DNA of 6,481 bases, from contig JAENXB010000169.1 of NCBI GenBank assembly GCA_016649785.1, forward strand, positions 1-6,481. Direction: 5' to 3'. The DNA comes from Flavobacteriaceae bacterium. Lineage in GTDB: Bacteria > Bacteroidota > Bacteroidia > Flavobacteriales > Flavobacteriaceae. The notes below the pieces were generated by a model, which searched no databases, was not told where the DNA came from, and saw only the letters and a list, made by a program, of their open reading frames with translations. Position numbers and translations under genes: made by a program. Shown one piece after another: positions 6,081-6,481 of this stretch; position 1 is the stretch's first letter, and the number at the start of each line of letters is the position of its first letter.

Positions 6081-6115
6081 GGCAACGAACGAACCAAAAA
6101 TCTATTGCCTATTAC

Positions 6116-6139
6116 ATGAAGTTACTTTTTAGCTTTTAA
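6116..6139 (+). CDS. Possible 7-residue leader peptide
   Basis: ATG at 6116 opens a frame of seven codons (MKLLFSF) closed by TAA, inside the predicted leader of the sigma gene. Codons 2 to 5 cover the left arm of the outer leader stem, so ribosomes on it could open that stem. Short ATG frames arise easily by chance and no ribosome site is visible, so this is only a candidate. Confidence 0.2.
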   Translation: MKLLFSF

Positions 6140-6183
6140 ACTAACCACCGGGTATTTTCTAAATACCTGAAAACAAAGTAACT
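6120..6183 (+). promoter_or_regulatory. Nested stem-loop in the sigma-gene leader
   Basis: AGTTACTTT (6120-6128) pairs perfectly over nine bases with AAAGTAACT (6175-6183), ending three bases before the ATG. Inside it a second stem pairs CGGGTATTT (6149-6157) with AAATACCTG (6161-6169), nine pairs including one G:T, around a 3-base loop. No U-tract follows, so it is not a terminator. The position suggests control of ribosome access to the start codon. Confidence 0.5.
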
Positions 6184-6186
6184 ATT

Positions 6187-6480
6187 ATGAAAAACGAACA
6201 GGCAACTGACGCCACCTTGGTACGTGCGTATCTTCAGGGAAGTGAAAAATCTCTTTCAGTATTAGTCACCAGACACCAACACCGGATTTACAGTTTTATT
6301 TACTCTAAAGTTTTTGATAAAGATGTTGCGGAAGACATCTTTCAGGATACTTTTATCAAAGTTATAAATACCCTTAAAAAGGGAAAATATAACGAAGAAG
6401 GTAAATTTCTTCCTTGGGTAATGCGTATCGCGCATAATTTGGTGATTGACCATTTCAGAAAATACGTTTGTTTTTTCTGA
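6187..6480 (+). CDS. ECF-type RNA polymerase sigma factor, truncated before region 4
   Basis: This belongs to the sigma-70 family, small ECF-like class, which directs RNA polymerase to a set of promoters. Region 2 is complete: a helix with TRHQHRIYSFIYS (28-40), the core-binding AEDIFQDTFIKV (48-59), and the -10-melting and recognition stretch FLPWVMRIAHNLVIDHFRK (74-92). Relatives are about 170-200 residues with a region 4 helix-turn-helix that binds the -35 element; here the frame stops at TGA (6478-6480) after 97 residues. The last five residues (YVCFF) do not look like the usual polar linker after FRK. A frameshift, an insertion at about 6460, or an error at a contig end could explain this, and only one base follows the stop. 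The ATG is the first start after an in-frame TAA at 6160. As read, it would not be a complete sigma factor. Confidence 0.8.
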   Translation: MKNEQATDATLVRAYLQGSEKSLSVLVTRHQHRIYSFIYSKVFDKDVAEDIFQDTFIKVINTLKKGKYNEEGKFLPWVMRIAHNLVIDHFRKYVCFF

Positions 6481-6481
6481 A

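Noticed and set aside
6262..6453. Minus-strand frame of 63 codons
   Set aside because: It is antisense to the conserved region 2 of the sigma factor.

Overview
The window looks like chromosomal DNA from a marine or soil Flavobacteriaceae (Bacteroidota). The evidence is AT-rich DNA, starts without Shine-Dalgarno sequences, Bacteroidota -7 boxes (TAnnTTTG) in front of uvrA and the sigma-factor gene, and proteins of Flavobacteriaceae character. No tRNA, rRNA, CRISPR array or complete mobile element is visible.

Layout. (1) 1-813, plus strand: the C-terminal half of a polysaccharide/O-antigen flippase, cut by the left edge. (2) 830-870: a hairpin between converging genes whose U-tract faces the minus strand, so it ends the next gene. 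(3) 900-2135, minus strand: an unnamed secreted protein with a Tyr/Asn-rich half carrying a 16-residue repeat and a disordered Arg-rich half. A perfect sigma-54 (-24/-12) element lies about 60 bases upstream of its start, with palindromes further upstream where an activator could bind. (4) 2363-3026, minus strand: an overlapping mntA-hepT toxin-antitoxin pair, AT-rich compared with uvrA. (5) 3162-5951, minus strand: full-length uvrA. (6) 5952-6186: a divergent control region with a -7 box for uvrA and a -33/-7 promoter for the sigma gene, whose roughly 100-base leader can fold into nested stems. (7) 6187-6480, plus strand: an ECF-type sigma-factor gene with region 2 intact but stopping before region 4, one base before the window ends.

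How the parts relate. uvrA is a housekeeping DNA-repair gene. The toxin-antitoxin pair sits between it and the secreted-protein gene like an insertion, with its own inverted repeat upstream. Three layers of control can be read from the DNA: ordinary Bacteroidota sigma for uvrA and the sigma gene, sigma-54 for the Tyr/Arg-rich protein, and a structured leader for the sigma gene. The sigma-54 element in front of an uncharacterised Flavobacteriaceae surface or periplasmic protein is the signal I would follow up first.
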